NCBI GenBank assembly: GCA_050291365.1
Contig: JBNKJS010000004.1
Coordinates: forward strand, 1-64,000
Direction of reading: 5' to 3'
From: JAAGZL01 sp050291365
GTDB lineage: Bacteria > Pseudomonadota > Gammaproteobacteria > Chromatiales > Chromatiaceae
DNA: 64,000 nt
Positions 41,458 to 51,430 of the stretch are shown piece by piece. The notes under the pieces were generated by a model. It made no database searches. It was not told where the DNA came from and worked only from the letters and a program-made list of their open reading frames with translations. The position numbers and the translations under genes are program-made. How positions within the stretch are numbered: position 1 is the first letter of the stretch; the number at the start of each line of letters is the position of its first letter.

Positions 41458-42350
41458 CGCCTACTACGTGCCAGTTGAAGCTGGCGGTGGTATTCCTGAA
41501 TATCTTCACGCATGTGACTTATGGTCTGTTTGGTCAGTGCGCTGTGGGTTTCATCACGCAACTCACCTTCCAATAGGTTTGCCAGCTGTTCAGCCGTATA
41601 GAGCATATCTGCAAAGATGGTAAGACCATCCTTTGGCCCAGGTAGTTGGGCGAACAGGGTCAGACCGGGTGTAGAAAAATCATCCATTTCATCCATGGGA
41701 AAGGTTCCAGGCTCCACCATGCTGGTCATGCTGTAAACTGCCTGCTGGCTTCCCGGATCATCTCCAAAATAGTGAAAGATATCCATATCTCCCGGCTCCA
41801 AGCCTACTTCATGGGCTACGCTAAGGATATCGTCCCCATAAAACAGGCCTTCATGGGGTACAATATTCAGCTGAATTATCTTGGTTGGTAGATCTGGGCC
41901 ATCTATCTGGGAACCTGCTTTACGCATTTCCCTGGTCAGGAAGGAGATAGACATCTGCTCCTTTGGCATCTCCGATTCTCTCTCTGAGCTAAACTCAGGT
42001 TCATACCGGTGATCTTCATGGATGATCTCTTCCAGCTGCTCCAGCTCACTACTTATGGTGTGATCCATCCCATTAGGAACAGTATCCTCATCTTCTTCCT
42101 GATATAGCTCTTGGGAATCACTATATTCCTGATCATCATCCAGCTCTGCGTCCGGTTCGTAAAGTCGATCCCAGCGCGGTTCAACATGACCTGAGTCTGG
42201 ATAATCCATATCTTCATCCTGAGGTTGTCTTCCCCAGTTTCTGGCAGGCTCATTATTAATGCTGCGCTTATAGCGATCAGCCGCATAGATACCAAATATC
42301 ACTGCTGCCCCGACCAAGAACAAGATTAGACGTAGGATGTCTGCTTCCAT
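41454..42350 (-). CDS. zipA: cell division protein ZipA
   Basis: This 298-residue protein has an N-terminal membrane helix (about 5-24), a long acidic Asp/Glu/Pro-rich linker (30-150) and a C-terminal FtsZ-binding domain (about 155-292) with Phe-Tyr-Gly-Asp-Asp-Ile and Pro-Gly-Leu-Thr-Leu-Phe. The linker is acidic rather than Pro/Gln-rich as in E. coli. It anchors FtsZ to the membrane. The smc-zipA-ligA order is conserved. Confidence 0.93.
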   Translation of the reverse strand: MEADILRLILFLVGAAVIFGIYAADRYKRSINNEPARNWGRQPQDEDMDYPDSGHVEPRWDRLYEPDAELDDDQEYSDSQELYQEEDEDTVPNGMDHTISSELEQLEEIIHEDHRYEPEFSSERESEMPKEQMSISFLTREMRKAGSQIDGPDLPTKIIQLNIVPHEGLFYGDDILSVAHEVGLEPGDMDIFHYFGDDPGSQQAVYSMTSMVEPGTFPMDEMDDFSTPGLTLFAQLPGPKDGLTIFADMLYTAEQLANLLEGELRDETHSALTKQTISHMREDIQEYHRQLQLARSRR

Positions 42351-42488
42351 ATATCTGTTTTCCCAGCCTCTCTGCCGTATGCCTGTTAAACAATTGTCAG
42401 GCCAAGCATACCACGGTGAATATTTTTGTTAAGAGTGATGATTAGTGGTTTCTAGAACTGGGTCCAAATATTTCATATTACTGAATCA

Positions 42489-45400
42489 CTAACTGGCAGC
42501 CATCATGGCAGCCTCATCCAGATCAACTGATACCAACCTGGATACGCCTGCCTCATGCATGGTCACGCCAGTAAGGTGCTTGGCGATCTCCATGGTGATC
42601 TTATTATGGGTGATGAATATAAACTGCACCTGATCAGACATCGACTTTACCATATTGCAAAAACGCCCAACATTGGCATCATCCAGCGGGGCATCCACCT
42701 CATCCAGCATACAAAACGGGGATGGGTTTAGGCTGAATATAGCGAAAACCAGCGCAACCGCAGTAAGGGCCTTTTCGCCACCTGAGAGCATGTGGATACT
42801 GGAGTTGCGTTTGCCTGGAGGGCGGGCCATTACAGTTACCCCAGTATCCAACAGATCTTCACCAGTCAGTTGCAGGTAGGCGTGACCTCCTCCAAATAGG
42901 ATGGGGAACTTCTCCTGCAGACCTATGTTTACCTTATCGAAGGTCTCTTTAAATCTGGTGCGAGTCTCCCGGTCGATCTTGCGTATGGCATTTTCCAATG
43001 TATCCAGTGATTTGCTCACATCATCGTGTTGTGAATCCAGATACTCCTTACGCTCAGACTGTTCCTGATACTCGTCGATTGCTGCCAGGTTTATCGGACC
43101 CAGGCGACGAATACGCAGATCCATCTTTTCCAGATCCTCTTCCCACTTCTGTTGGGTCGCATCATCAGCAAGGTTATTGATCAGATCTTCACGCTCAAAG
43201 CCGGACTCATTGATCTGTTCATCGAGGGTTTTGAATCGAATCAATATCTCTTGATGCTGTAGTCTGCCCTGTTCCAGAACATCCCTCTCCTGCTGTACCT
43301 TCTGCTCTGCCTCTCCACGCTCCTGCTCATGTTTACGTAAGGCATTATCAATCACCTCTAGTTTATTACGAGCAGCCTTCATTTCTGTTTCGATTCCGAC
43401 CCGCAATTCAAGCTGACGCTCCAGATCTTTGCTATTCTGTTCCTGTGGCGACTGACTCTCTTTTATCGATGTCTGCAGTTCATCCTTGCGACTTGAGAGT
43501 TTGCTTATCTGGCTCTGCACACGTTCCAGATTCTGCTCCAGTGACTCCTGAGAAGAGCGCATCGACTCAATGCGTAGCGCTATTGCGTGAGCCTTGCTGC
43601 GCAGATCAATTGCTTCCTCTCTGATATCGGTGTGCTGTGTACGCAAGCCATCTCTACGTTTAATCAGCTGCTCGCGTTTCTCGGTTAGAGACTCCATCTC
43701 AGCCAGGGCGGTCTGTAGCTTGGAACGGGCCTGGACCACCTGCTCTCTCTCCTCATGTTGCAAATCATGCAACTCTTGAATCTCCCTGGAGATATTTTCA
43801 TTGCGGCTCTTCTGCTGCTCTATCCTAGCCATGTGACCACTCAGCTTAGAGCGAATATCAGACAGTTCGACATTAATCCGGTTCAACACTCCTTGTACCT
43901 GCTCACGGCCCTGTTCTGCCTCAAGTAGCTTATTTCTGCCTTCCTCTATAGCCCTACTTAACTCATCACTCCTGGCCTGGAGCTTACCTCTCCTCTCGCC
44001 AAGTTCACGAATCTCTTGCTCACGTTCCAATACCCCAGAGGTCTCTTCTGTCTCCCGATTGAGGCGCAGCCAGTTGCGACCAACCCATATGCCACTTCTG
44101 GTAATGGCAGACTCACCAGCACCGAGTGAACCTCGCATTGCCATGGCCTGTGGCAGATCTTCCGCAACCTTTACCCCGGAAAGCAGTGGGCCCAAATCCC
44201 AGGGCGCCTTGATCTTTTGACTTAAAGAGTTATCAGCATGGGTAGAGCTGTCGTTGTTTGAGCTGGTATCGAAGAGAGTGAGGGACCCATTCTCCAGCGC
44301 CTCTAAGTCCGAGGCGAAACTATCTACCCCGTCACTGCAGATCGCCTGCAGATGAAACCCTAGCACCATCTCCACGGCCTGTTGCCAACCACCCTCAACC
44401 TCTATCTTCTCTGCCAGCCTGGAGGCCTGACCAAGTTGATGTCTCTCCAGCCATTGGGCTGTCTCTTCCCCACGTTTACCCAGTGCGGCCTCCTGTAGAG
44501 TCTCCAGTGAAGCTAGGCGACCGGTCACCTTCTGCAGTTCGGCCAGGAGCTCGTTCTGATCCTGTTGTTGGCTTGTATTGTTTTGGCGAATGGCAGTTAT
44601 CTGCTCAGCAGATTGATCTAGCTGACCTTGAAGATCAGTTACCTGATTAAGACACTGCTGCTCTTGCTGCTGGAACCCGGCTATCTCCTGGTCCTGACCC
44701 TGTCCTTTTAGTAGATTGAGTTCAGACTCAAGACGCTGCAGACGAACCTGATGATTCTTCTCCTGCTGCTCCAACTGGTTGATTCGCGTCCTCTCCACCT
44801 GCGCTGCCTGGGCGGGTTCAGCGGCATGTCGATTAAACTCGTCCCACTCATTCTGCCAGACTATAAGCTCCTGCTCTGCCTGGGCCAGCTTCTCTGCTGC
44901 ACCCTGCTCCAGCTTGCGTGCCTCCTGAAGATGGGGATCCTCTTCATCCAAAATCCTCTTGATCTCTTTCAGTCGCTCACTGTCATGTTGCTGGTGATCC
45001 ACAGACTCCTGCCAAGCCTGCTCAGTCTGCTCCAAATCAAGCTGCTGTTGTTGCCGCACCTCGTCGTTATATTTGATGGCCTGTTCCAGCCTGGCAATCT
45101 CTGCGCCAATTGCGTAGTACCTGCCCTGAATCGTATTAAACTCGTCATTGGCCTCGGTATGCTGCTCACGTTCCTGCTCAATCTCCGCCTCAAAATGGCG
45201 TTGTTTGGCTAGGGCAGCCTCCATAGCAGTAGTCTGTTCCTGCAGTTTTACATCTCTATTCTTTAGCTCTATACCCAACTCTTGCCAGCGCAGGGTCAAA
45301 AGCTCGGCCTTCATCCTACGTTCCTGCTGTTTCAGTACTTTGTATCTTTCAGCAGTTGCGGACTGTCTTTTCAAACGTTGAAGTTGTTTCCCAACTTCTT

Positions 45401-45995
45401 CTCTTAAGTCATCGAGTCTACTAAGATTTTCTCTTGTTCTTTTTATGCGATTCTCAGTTTCACGGCGGCGTTCTTTATATTTCGAGATACCGGCAGCCTC
45501 TTCCAAGAAAGAGCGCAGATCCTCCGGTTTAGCCTCGATCAAGCGGGAAATCATGCCCTGTTCAATTATGGAATAACTGCGTGGCCCCAGACCGGTCCCC
45601 AGAAACAGGTCTGTGATATCACGGCGGCGACAACGCACCCCATTCATCAAGTAGTTGGACTGGCCATCTCGATGCAACTGGCGCTTTACAGATATCTGGC
45701 TGTATTTGGCATACTGACCACCTGCACCGCCATCACTGTTATCAAATATCAGCTCTATACTGGCAGAACCCACAGGTTTTCTGGAGGATGAACCATTAAA
45801 TATGACATCAGCCATGGATTCGCCACGCAGCATCTTGGCAGAGCTTTCGCCCATCACCCAGCGTACAGCATCGATGATATTTGATTTTCCACAACCATTT
45901 GGCCCCACAACACAGAACAGATTACTTGGGATATTTACTGTGGTTGGGTCTACAAAGGACTTGAATCCTGCTAGTTTTATCTTTTCCAATCGCAT
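42489..45995 (-). CDS. smc: chromosome condensation ATPase Smc
   Basis: This 1168-residue protein has Walker A Gly-Pro-Asn-Gly-Cys-Gly-Lys-Ser at 31-38, two long coiled-coil arms (about 170-500 and 660-1000), a hinge between them, and the C-terminal signature Leu-Ser-Gly-Gly-Glu-Lys-Ala-Leu-Thr with Walker B Met-Leu-Asp-Glu-Val-Asp-Ala. With ScpA and ScpB (33-34 kb) it forms the bacterial condensin. Many gammaproteobacteria use MukBEF instead, so Smc-ScpAB is informative about lineage. A 20-base palindrome lies about 63 bases upstream. Confidence 0.97.
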   Translation of the reverse strand: MRLEKIKLAGFKSFVDPTTVNIPSNLFCVVGPNGCGKSNIIDAVRWVMGESSAKMLRGESMADVIFNGSSSRKPVGSASIELIFDNSDGGAGGQYAKYSQISVKRQLHRDGQSNYLMNGVRCRRRDITDLFLGTGLGPRSYSIIEQGMISRLIEAKPEDLRSFLEEAAGISKYKERRRETENRIKRTRENLSRLDDLREEVGKQLQRLKRQSATAERYKVLKQQERRMKAELLTLRWQELGIELKNRDVKLQEQTTAMEAALAKQRHFEAEIEQEREQHTEANDEFNTIQGRYYAIGAEIARLEQAIKYNDEVRQQQQLDLEQTEQAWQESVDHQQHDSERLKEIKRILDEEDPHLQEARKLEQGAAEKLAQAEQELIVWQNEWDEFNRHAAEPAQAAQVERTRINQLEQQEKNHQVRLQRLESELNLLKGQGQDQEIAGFQQQEQQCLNQVTDLQGQLDQSAEQITAIRQNNTSQQQDQNELLAELQKVTGRLASLETLQEAALGKRGEETAQWLERHQLGQASRLAEKIEVEGGWQQAVEMVLGFHLQAICSDGVDSFASDLEALENGSLTLFDTSSNNDSSTHADNSLSQKIKAPWDLGPLLSGVKVAEDLPQAMAMRGSLGAGESAITRSGIWVGRNWLRLNRETEETSGVLEREQEIRELGERRGKLQARSDELSRAIEEGRNKLLEAEQGREQVQGVLNRINVELSDIRSKLSGHMARIEQQKSRNENISREIQELHDLQHEEREQVVQARSKLQTALAEMESLTEKREQLIKRRDGLRTQHTDIREEAIDLRSKAHAIALRIESMRSSQESLEQNLERVQSQISKLSSRKDELQTSIKESQSPQEQNSKDLERQLELRVGIETEMKAARNKLEVIDNALRKHEQERGEAEQKVQQERDVLEQGRLQHQEILIRFKTLDEQINESGFEREDLINNLADDATQQKWEEDLEKMDLRIRRLGPINLAAIDEYQEQSERKEYLDSQHDDVSKSLDTLENAIRKIDRETRTRFKETFDKVNIGLQEKFPILFGGGHAYLQLTGEDLLDTGVTVMARPPGKRNSSIHMLSGGEKALTAVALVFAIFSLNPSPFCMLDEVDAPLDDANVGRFCNMVKSMSDQVQFIFITHNKITMEIAKHLTGVTMHEAGVSRLVSVDLDEAAMMAAS

Positions 45996-46057
45996 GGGCG
46001 CTTAAGATACAGTTTGATGCTGCTCCATACAAGCATCTTATGAAAGATAATTTACAT

Positions 46058-46077
46058 TAAGTTAATCGCTTAACTTA
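46058..46077. promoter_or_regulatory. palindrome upstream of smc
   Basis: TAAGTTAA-TCGC-TTAACTTA has perfect 8-base arms and lies 63 bases before smc and 194 before the divergent queF. It could be an operator for either. The rest of 45996-46270 is AT-rich with no gene. Confidence 0.35.
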
Positions 46078-46270
46078 TTGTATATTTAGACATAATACTT
46101 ATTTTGACTAATATCTATACGTTAAAAATCAAATCTAGTTCCGCTCCAGATACAATAGCTGAAATATATCTCATCAAATGAAAAACCATACTCAATCTAT
46201 AGATGGAGTAGTTGCCGCTTGTTACGTATAATCGGCAACCAATTTTACACAAACAGCTGACTCTATAAAC

Positions 46271-46660
46271 ATGCCAACCAAACCCACAAAAGATCTGGAG
46301 GTTTTTGAAAATCCCCAGCAGAAAAATGATTACACCATCAAGATCCAGGTGCCGGAATTTACCTGTCTCTGCCCAAAGACCGGACAGCCGGATTTTGCCG
46401 AGCTGACGCTTGAGTATATCCCTGACAAGTTGTGTGTCGAACTGAAATCACTCAAAATGTACACTTGGTCATTTCGTGATGAAGGGGCATTTCACGAGGA
46501 CGTCACCAACAAGATCCACCAAGACCTGATTAATGCAACCAAGCCTAGATTCATGCGCCTGACGGCAATATTTAACGTGCGAGGCGGCATCTACACCACA
46601 GTGGTGGTCGAGCACCGAGCCGACGGCTGGGAACCTCCAGTGCCGGTAACCCTGCCATAA
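46271..46660 (+). CDS. queF: NADPH-dependent 7-cyano-7-deazaguanine reductase QueF (short type)
   Basis: This 129-residue protein is of the unimodular YkvM-type length. It has Pro-Glu-Phe-Thr-Cys-Leu-Cys34-Pro-Lys-Thr-Gly-Gln-Pro-Asp41, giving the catalytic Cys and Asp, and Glu-Leu-Lys-Ser-Leu-Lys-x-Tyr-x3-Phe-Arg-Asp-Glu-Gly, the QueF signature. It reduces preQ0 to preQ1 in queuosine synthesis. No other queuosine genes are adjacent. Confidence 0.96.
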   Translation: MPTKPTKDLEVFENPQQKNDYTIKIQVPEFTCLCPKTGQPDFAELTLEYIPDKLCVELKSLKMYTWSFRDEGAFHEDVTNKIHQDLINATKPRFMRLTAIFNVRGGIYTTVVVEHRADGWEPPVPVTLP

Positions 46661-46705
46661 CCACATCTAGCGGAAACCAAAAAAATAGAGCATGGATAAG
46701 AAAAT

Positions 46706-47983
46706 ATGTTTAAGCTTGATGATATAAAAATAGCTGTTATCGGCCTGGGCTATGTGGGTCTGCCACTGGCGGTGGAGTTTGGAAAAAAAATCCCAACTGT
46801 TGGCTTTGATATCAACAAGACACGTATTGATGAGCTGTTAAGTGGAAAAGACTCAACCCTGGAGGTTGAGCCGGAAGAGTTATCACAGGCGCTAAAACTT
46901 ACCTTTACCGATCAAACTAGCCAGCTTGAGGATTGCAACATCTACATTGTTACGGTCCCTACCCCGATCAATGAGCATAAACAGCCTGATCTAGGTCCAA
47001 TCATCTCTGCCAGTCATACTATTGGAAAGATACTGAAGAGAGGCGATATCGCCATCTACGAATCAACCGTATTCCCTGGGGCCACAGAAGAGGAGTGCGT
47101 ACCTATTCTGGAAGCAGAGTCAGGTCTAACATATAACCAAGACTTTTTTGTCGGCTATAGTCCGGAACGGATCAACCCAGGAGATAAGGAACACCGCCTG
47201 CCCAATATCCTGAAGGTAACATCTGGCTCTACCCCTGAGGTTGCTGACTTTATCGATGAGCTCTACCGCAGCATCATCACCGCAGGGACCCACAAGGCCA
47301 GCAGCATCAAGGTTGCAGAAGCGGCCAAGGTTATCGAAAACACCCAACGCGACTTGAACATTGCCCTGATCAACGAACTAGCCATAATCTTCAATCGCAT
47401 GGGTATCGATACCCTGGAGGTGCTGGAAGCGGCTGGTAGCAAATGGAATTTCCTCCCCTTCCGCCCGGGACTAGTTGGTGGACACTGCATCGGTGTAGAC
47501 CCCTACTACCTGACTCACAAGGCTAAGGCCATGGGACACCAACCAGAAGTTATTCTCTCTGGCCGGCGCATAAATGACGGCATGGGAAAGTACATAGTCG
47601 GCATAATCATCAAGATGATGATCCAGAAAGGTCTCTCTGTTGCTGATAGCAATATTCTAATCCTTGGGCTCACCTTCAAGGAAAACTGTAATGACCTGCG
47701 CAACACCAAGGTCGCAGATATGATTGCCGAGTTTCAAAGCTACGGAACCAAGGTAGATGTACATGACCCCTGGGCCAATCCTGAAGAGGCGAAAAAGGAG
47801 TATGGTTTAGACCTCATCAACGAACCTAAGAGTGGCCACTATGAGGCGATAGTACTCGCCGTAGCACATAATGAATTCAAAGAGCTAGGCGCAGAAAAAA
47901 TCCGCCAGTTTGGAACAGATAACTCCATCCTATACGATGTAAAACATCTCCTACCCAAAGATATGGTAGATGGGCGTCTTTAA
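46706..47983 (+). CDS. nucleotide-sugar 6-dehydrogenase (TviB/WbpO-like)
   Basis: This 425-residue protein has the NAD motif Gly-Leu-Gly-Tyr-Val-Gly-Leu-Pro-Leu-Ala, the active-site Cys in Gly-Gly-His-Cys-Ile-Gly-Val-Asp-Pro-Tyr-Tyr-Leu and Gly-Leu-Thr-Phe-Lys-Glu-Asn-x2-Asp-Leu-Arg-Asn. The length and the Val-Gly-Tyr-Ser-Pro-Glu-Arg-Ile motif match TviB/WbpO enzymes, which oxidise UDP-N-acetylhexosamines to uronic acids. The exact sugar is not certain. It is 30 bases upstream of a sugar epimerase, forming a pair for capsule or LPS acidic sugars. Confidence 0.9.
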   Translation: MFKLDDIKIAVIGLGYVGLPLAVEFGKKIPTVGFDINKTRIDELLSGKDSTLEVEPEELSQALKLTFTDQTSQLEDCNIYIVTVPTPINEHKQPDLGPIISASHTIGKILKRGDIAIYESTVFPGATEEECVPILEAESGLTYNQDFFVGYSPERINPGDKEHRLPNILKVTSGSTPEVADFIDELYRSIITAGTHKASSIKVAEAAKVIENTQRDLNIALINELAIIFNRMGIDTLEVLEAAGSKWNFLPFRPGLVGGHCIGVDPYYLTHKAKAMGHQPEVILSGRRINDGMGKYIVGIIIKMMIQKGLSVADSNILILGLTFKENCNDLRNTKVADMIAEFQSYGTKVDVHDPWANPEEAKKEYGLDLINEPKSGHYEAIVLAVAHNEFKELGAEKIRQFGTDNSILYDVKHLLPKDMVDGRL

Positions 47984-48013
47984 AATATAAATGTTGTTGG
48001 AGCATATTCAAGT

Positions 48014-49021
48014 ATGAAGGTATTAATAACGGGAAGCGCTGGCTTCATAGGTTCCGCACTGTCACTGCGTCTACTTGAGCGTGGAGATGAAGTAATCGGC
48101 CTAGATTGCCTCAGTGACTATTACGATGTAAATCTCAAAAAGGCGCGCCTTGCCCGTACCATTAGCCACTCAGGTTATACTGATCTACGCATCAATCTGG
48201 AAGATCGGCAGGCGGTGGCAGACGCCTTTGCCAAATACAAACCAGATCGCGTAGTCAATCTTGCAGCCCAGGCCGGCGTTAGATACTCCATCGAAAATCC
48301 TCAGAGTTATATCGACACCAATCTTGTGGGTTTTGGCAACATCCTCGAAGGGTGCAGGCACAACGATGTGGAACACCTCGTATACGCGTCTAGCAGCTCT
48401 GTATACGGTGCCAACACCAACATGCCTTTCTCCGTACATGACAATGTAGATCACCCTTTGAGCCTGTATGCGGCAAGCAAAAAGGCCAATGAACTCATGG
48501 CCCACACCTATAGTCACCTGTATCAACTTCCTACAACCGGACTGCGTTTTTTTACAGTGTATGGACCATGGGGTCGCCCTGACATGGCACTGTTTCTGTT
48601 CACCAAGAGTATTCTCGCTGGTGAGCCAATCAATGTATTCAACTATGGCAATCACCGCCGTGACTTTACCTATATTGATGACATCGTAGAAGGTGTAATC
48701 CGCACCCTGGACAGGGTTGCACAACCCAATCCAGACTGGAGCGGAGAGAGTCCGGACTCCGCCAGCAGTATGGCCCCATATCGCCTCTACAACATCGGCA
48801 ACAACAACCCGGTTGAACTGAAACACTACATAGCCGTACTGGAAGAGTGCCTGGGAAAAAAGGCGGAACAGAATCTGCTGCCGCTACAGCCAGGAGACGT
48901 GCCTGACACCTACGCTAATGTGGAGGCATTGGTGGAAGATACAGGCTACAAACCGGCCACCACCGTAGAAGATGGTGTAGCCAGATTTGTGGAATGGTAT
49001 AGAGAGTATTACCAAATATAA
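48014..49021 (+). CDS. NAD-dependent nucleotide-sugar epimerase (UDP-uronate 4-epimerase-like)
   Basis: This 335-residue short-chain dehydrogenase has Gly-Ser-Ala-Gly-Phe-Ile-Gly-Ser near residue 7, Leu-Ala-Ala-Gln-Ala-Gly-Val-Arg-Tyr-Ser, Ser-Ser-Ser-Ser-Val-Tyr-Gly, the catalytic Tyr-x3-Lys in Tyr-Ala-Ala-Ser-Lys-Lys, and Phe-Thr-Val-Tyr-Gly-Pro-Trp-Gly-Arg-Pro-Asp-Met-Ala. The last motif is characteristic of UDP-glucuronate 4-epimerases. It probably acts on the product of the preceding dehydrogenase or on UDP-GlcA. No glycosyltransferases follow; the pair ends at a terminator. Confidence 0.92.
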   Translation: MKVLITGSAGFIGSALSLRLLERGDEVIGLDCLSDYYDVNLKKARLARTISHSGYTDLRINLEDRQAVADAFAKYKPDRVVNLAAQAGVRYSIENPQSYIDTNLVGFGNILEGCRHNDVEHLVYASSSSVYGANTNMPFSVHDNVDHPLSLYAASKKANELMAHTYSHLYQLPTTGLRFFTVYGPWGRPDMALFLFTKSILAGEPINVFNYGNHRRDFTYIDDIVEGVIRTLDRVAQPNPDWSGESPDSASSMAPYRLYNIGNNNPVELKHYIAVLEECLGKKAEQNLLPLQPGDVPDTYANVEALVEDTGYKPATTVEDGVARFVEWYREYYQI

Positions 49022-49035
49022 GCAATAACTAAAAC

Positions 49036-49063
49036 GAAGCCGACCACAAGAGTGGTAGGCTTC
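49036..49063 (+). terminator. terminator after the sugar epimerase
   Basis: GAAGCC-G-ACCAC, loop AAGA and GTGGT-A-GGCTTC form an 11-bp stem with one mismatch, followed by TAATTTT. Confidence 0.75.
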
Positions 49064-49108
49064 TAATTTTCTTAGCTTACCAAACTACTAAGCCTCGACT
49101 TCACACTT

Positions 49109-49408
49109 TTACTCTTCGTCCTTGTTTGCTGCTGCCTTCTTCTTACGGGCAGCCTTAGGATCTGCGATCAGCTCACGATAGATCTCAACCCTATCCCCGG
49201 TGCAAAGTATGTGGTCCAACTTGACCGTTTTGCCATAGATTCCAACTTTGGCACTGTCTGGATCAATCTCAGGAAATTTCTCACTTATTTTAGATTGTAG
49301 AATAGCTGACTTGATATCCATGCCCTTTTCGCCGGCAATCTTTATAATCATCTGTTCTTCTGGAGTGGCATAAGCCACTTCAACTTCAATCGGTTCTTTC
49401 ACTACCAT
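49109..49408 (-). CDS. rnfH: RnfH family (UPF0125) ubiquitin-like protein
   Basis: ATG 49408 has GAAGAGG just upstream and gives 99 residues. The RnfH pattern is clear: Ile-Glu-Val-Glu-Val-Ala-Tyr-Ala, Ile-Asp-Pro-Asp-Ser-Ala-Lys-Val-Gly-Ile-Tyr-Gly-Lys and Asp-Arg-Val-Glu-Ile-Tyr-Arg-x-Leu-x-Ala-Asp-Pro-Lys-x2-Arg-x3-Arg-type end. It overlaps ratA by 23 bases, as the pair does widely. The function is unsettled. Confidence 0.92.
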   Translation of the reverse strand: MVVKEPIEVEVAYATPEEQMIIKIAGEKGMDIKSAILQSKISEKFPEIDPDSAKVGIYGKTVKLDHILCTGDRVEIYRELIADPKAARKKKAAANKDEE

Positions 49409-49832
49409 ATACCTCTTCAGCTCTTTTACAGAATGCATCCACTAATGTGTTTGCAACCTGGTGAAATACCGTCCCAAAGGCGGCGTTTATTAATTTACCC
49501 GAAAAATCAAAATCCAATTCCAGTTCCACCTTGCTGGCATCTTCCCGCAGGGCCGTGAACTTCCAGTGACCTCTAAGGTGCTTAAACGGGCCTTCAACCA
49601 ATTCAATATCCATATATTCACCCGGAACCATCTTGTTACAGGTAGAAAACTTCTGACTTATCCCTATTCTGGTCACCTCCAGCTCAGCACACACCATATC
49701 ATCAGTGCGTGACATTAGAGTGGTGGAACTACACCAGGGCAGAAACTCAGGATATGATTCTACATCATTTACCAGATCAAACATCTGCCTTGCAGAATAC
49801 ATCACCAGAGCAGATTTTTTGACAACAGCCAA
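49386..49832 (-). CDS. ratA: RatA/COQ10-family START-domain protein
   Basis: This 148-residue protein starts at a TTG with GGAG 7 bases upstream, inside the end of the NSS transporter gene. It opens with Tyr-Ser-Ala-Arg-Gln-Met-Phe-Asp-Leu-Val-Asn-Asp-Val-Glu-x-Tyr-Pro-Glu-Phe-Leu-Pro-Trp-Cys, the family signature. E. coli RatA was described as a toxin blocking 70S assembly; relatives (Coq10) bind ubiquinone. Which role applies here cannot be decided. Confidence 0.93.
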   Translation of the reverse strand: MAVVKKSALVMYSARQMFDLVNDVESYPEFLPWCSSTTLMSRTDDMVCAELEVTRIGISQKFSTCNKMVPGEYMDIELVEGPFKHLRGHWKFTALREDASKVELELDFDFSGKLINAAFGTVFHQVANTLVDAFCKRAEEVYGSERTD

Positions 49833-51241
49833 TCAATAACTCCTACTGCGTTTAAAAATATAATAACCACCGCGACCGGCGTAATATAAACGATTAACAG
49901 CCGCCATGTCTTATATATGAAGCCATCCCCCATATTAAACTCATCCACGGACGAACCTCTGGTCATACATCTTCCTGCGAATATCGCGATTAGAAGACCA
50001 CCCAGAGGCAACATTATATTGGCCGTGAGATAATCCAGTATGTCGAAGAAGGTCTTGCCAAACAACTGGAAGCTCTCTCCAGACCAGATATTGAATGAGA
50101 ATACGGTACCTAGTCCCAGAAACCATACTGACAGACCAACCCAGATAGATGCCCTGATCCTGCTGATACTCCTGTTTTCCACCAACCATGCAACCGCTGG
50201 TTCAATAAGGGAGATTCCAGAGGTCCAGGCGGCAAATACCAGTAAAATAAAGAACAGGGTGCCGAAAATAGCACCTCCTGGCATGGCCCCAAAGGCGATC
50301 GGCAGGGTCTGAAATATAAGCCCCGGTCCGGATCCTGGCTCCAGACCATTAGCAAACACAATCGGAAAGATGGCCATGCCAGCCAACAAAGCTACAACGG
50401 TATCCAGCAGTGCAATCATCAACGCAGAGCCGGTAATGGAGCTGTTATGCGGCATGTATGAGCCATAAACCATTATTGCACCCATACCCAGGCTGAGGGT
50501 GAAGAATGCGTGCCCCATTGCTACCAGCATTGGTCCTCCGCTGAAGGAGCAGTTCTCTACACCTTCCAGAAGCTCGCACTGGTAGAACACCTTGCTGTAA
50601 TCAGGAGTGAATAGAAAATCCAGTCCTTGCTGAAATGCGCCAGTGTTATAGGCATAGCCTAGCAATACTAGAAGCAGAATAAACAGGGCCGGCATGAGGA
50701 TGCGCACCGCCTTTTCCAGGCCGTGCCGCACTCCCCTGGCCACTACCACCATACACATCACCATAAACAGGGTGTGCCAAGCCAAAAGACGTTCTGGATC
50801 ACCTACCAATGCGCCAAAAATACTCTGCACCCCATCTGCAGTGGCCCCATTAAATATACCCGCTGCGCTGCGAACCACATATGAGAGGGCCCAACCTGCA
50901 ATCACGCTATAGTATGAGAGGATCAGAAAGCCGGCCAATACCCCTCCCCACCCAAGAAAAACCCATCTCTTGTCGGCACTCTCGGAAGCGGCAAGGGTGC
51001 GCATAGTATTGATTGGGCTTTGACGCCCCCTGCGCCCAAGCATGATCTCAGCCATCATGATGGGAACACCCACAATGGCAATACAGGCCAGATAGACCAC
51101 CACGAAGGCGCCGCCTCCATTCTCACCAGTGATATAGGGGAATTTCCAGATATTACCCAAACCAACCGCAGAGCCGGTTGCAGCTAGAATAAACATCAGG
51201 CGATTTGACCACTGGCCATGGATGGAGGTGTGTTCTGTCAT
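49802..51241 (-). CDS. sodium-dependent transporter, NSS (SLC6/LeuT) family
   Basis: This 479-residue protein has about twelve membrane helices. The NSS substrate and sodium motif is at the start: Ala-Thr-Gly-Ser-Ala-Val-Gly-Leu-Gly-Asn-Ile-Trp-Lys-Phe-Pro-Tyr. Gly-Gly-Gly-Ala-Phe and Phe-Phe-Thr-Leu-Ser-Leu-Gly-Met-Gly also fit. Substrates of the family are amino acids or related amines. It overlaps ratA by 31 bases. Confidence 0.93.
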   Translation of the reverse strand: MTEHTSIHGQWSNRLMFILAATGSAVGLGNIWKFPYITGENGGGAFVVVYLACIAIVGVPIMMAEIMLGRRGRQSPINTMRTLAASESADKRWVFLGWGGVLAGFLILSYYSVIAGWALSYVVRSAAGIFNGATADGVQSIFGALVGDPERLLAWHTLFMVMCMVVVARGVRHGLEKAVRILMPALFILLLVLLGYAYNTGAFQQGLDFLFTPDYSKVFYQCELLEGVENCSFSGGPMLVAMGHAFFTLSLGMGAIMVYGSYMPHNSSITGSALMIALLDTVVALLAGMAIFPIVFANGLEPGSGPGLIFQTLPIAFGAMPGGAIFGTLFFILLVFAAWTSGISLIEPAVAWLVENRSISRIRASIWVGLSVWFLGLGTVFSFNIWSGESFQLFGKTFFDILDYLTANIMLPLGGLLIAIFAGRCMTRGSSVDEFNMGDGFIYKTWRLLIVYITPVAVVIIFLNAVGVIDWLLSKNLLW

Positions 51242-51430
51242 ATTGTTTTTCCTATGATCTTTTTCCCAGGTCGCTCTGTATGGTCAGGTAAGCTCTCAGT
51301 GAATAAAGACCCAGATACACTTGTACAATTTGTACCTGTATTCTCAATTAAAATCAGCCACAGGACAAGGTTGAAACTTTTTTGGCCCTATACACTGGTT
51401 TATGGCTCAAAAGCCCGTAAAATGCCCGCC

